Assembly: GCA_002435835.1 (NCBI GenBank)
Contig: DIVM01000196.1
Coordinates: 1-25,265, forward strand
Direction of reading: 5' to 3'
Source of the DNA: Firmicutes bacterium UBA6132
Lineage (GTDB): Bacteria; Bacillota_A; Clostridia; Tissierellales; Sedimentibacteraceae
DNA: 25,265 nt
The position numbers and the translations under genes are program-made. This document shows positions 24,806-25,265 of the stretch, one piece after another (position 1 is the stretch's first letter; each line of letters begins with the position of its first letter). The notes beneath the pieces were generated by a model that had not been told where the DNA came from, did no database searches, and worked only from the letters and a program-made list of their open reading frames with translations.

Positions 24806-24853
24806 TTGACAACAATAAATAAATGTAGTATATTTAGTTTGTAATCATTACAA
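24806..24853 (+). promoter_or_regulatory. Promoter with Per/Fur-type box before the regulator gene
   Basis: TTGACA (24806-24811), 17 bases, TATATT (24829-24834). The perfect 7-1-7 palindrome TTGTAATCATTACAA (24839-24853), close to the PerR box TTATAATNATTATAA, covers the start point, so the gene is probably autorepressed. Confidence 0.75.
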
Positions 24854-24901
24854 AGTAGATTTTGAAAATAAATTACATCATTTAAAGAGGACGTGATTCA
24901 T

Positions 24902-25265
24902 TTGAAACCAACATTTGAAAATTTATCAAATGAATTAAAAAAGAAAAAAATTCGTTTAACAAATCAAAGACTAAAGGTACTACAATACGTTGCAAATAAT
25001 CATTGTCACCCTACAGTTGATCAAATTTATAATGAGTTGAAAAAAGAAGTTGATACCCTTTCAAAAACAACTATTTATAACACTCTTAATACTTTAATTG
25101 AAGCTAATTTAGTGAGAGAAGTAAAAATAGAGGACAATGAAGCTAGGTACGATGTTACAGTTAAAAATCATGGGCATTTTAAATGTGAATCATGTGGTAA
25201 TATATATGACTTTGAATATGATCTGTTTAATACAGATGAATTAAATAATTTTCAAATTAATGATC
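24902..25265 (+). CDS. Fur-family (PerR-like) metalloregulator, N-terminal part (runs off the right edge)
   Basis: About 121 residues are visible. The winged helix is seen as IRLTNQRLKVLQYVANNHCH, HPTVDQIYNEL and LSKTTIYNTLNTLIEANLVRE; then the metal-binding part begins with ARYDVTVKNHGHFKCESCGN, with the first CxxC zinc pair. The usual second CxxC, if present, is beyond the edge. Start: TTG at 24902 with GAGG 11 bases before; the in-frame GTG at 24893 is too close to the ribosome site. The Per-type operator upstream makes PerR (peroxide sensing) more likely than Fur or Zur, but the deciding residues are not all visible. Confidence 0.88.
   Translation, partial: MKPTFENLSNELKKKKIRLTNQRLKVLQYVANNHCHPTVDQIYNELKKEVDTLSKTTIYNTLNTLIEANLVREVKIEDNEARYDVTVKNHGHFKCESCGNIYDFEYDLFNTDELNNFQIND

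Overview
The window is AT-rich, uses ATG/TTG starts behind GAGG/GGAGG ribosome sites, and carries a T-box in front of an archaeal/eukaryotic-type isoleucyl-tRNA synthetase. With the biotin ECF transporter BioY, a PerR/Fur-type regulator and an AgrA-like remnant, this points to a low-GC anaerobic Firmicute of the class Clostridia (possibly Tissierellia/Sedimentibacter-like; that finer placement is a guess).

Left part (1-6663): the 5' end of a drug-exporter-like MFS gene on the minus strand, then a compact catabolic-looking cluster: an MFS transporter behind a textbook sigma-54 promoter with an upstream 14-bp inverted-repeat enhancer candidate, a PAS-PAS-AAA+-Fis sigma-54 activator, and a CocE/NonD-family serine hydrolase. 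The simplest reading is uptake plus hydrolysis of an unknown ester/amide under control of a ligand-sensing activator.

Nitrogen part (6702-10634): two consecutive ammonium transporters, each with a PII (GlnB) domain fused to its C-terminus. Both genes are preceded by leader hairpins in which a small hexaloop stem, resembling ANTAR antiterminator targets, overlaps the 5' arm of an intrinsic terminator. The PII domains are about 88% identical while the Amt domains are clearly divergent. A convergent FAD/Rieske oxidoreductase follows on the minus strand (10639-12177).

ileS and the variable region (12276-21182): promoter, Ile T-box, a 400-base leader containing repeats and unexplained hairpins, then ileS and its terminator. 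Directly after it lies a patchwork of mobile DNA: REP-like repeats, an IS3 orfA remnant, a receiver-domain gene cut off at a REP, a RAYT (REP-associated Y1 transposase), and a higher-GC, apparently acquired trio (frameshifted AraC regulator, EamA transporter, DUF2000 protein). The patchwork ends in a 237-bp duplicate of an internal piece of ileS joined in frame to a copy of the ileS stop codon and terminator, so the whole 4.7-kb stretch is bracketed by ileS sequence.

Right part (21484-25265): birA and bioY behind two tandem promoters, each with a BirA-type operator over its -35 box; a perfect 25-bp-arm repeat hairpin; homoserine dehydrogenase; and the start of a Fur/PerR-family regulator with its own palindromic box at the promoter.
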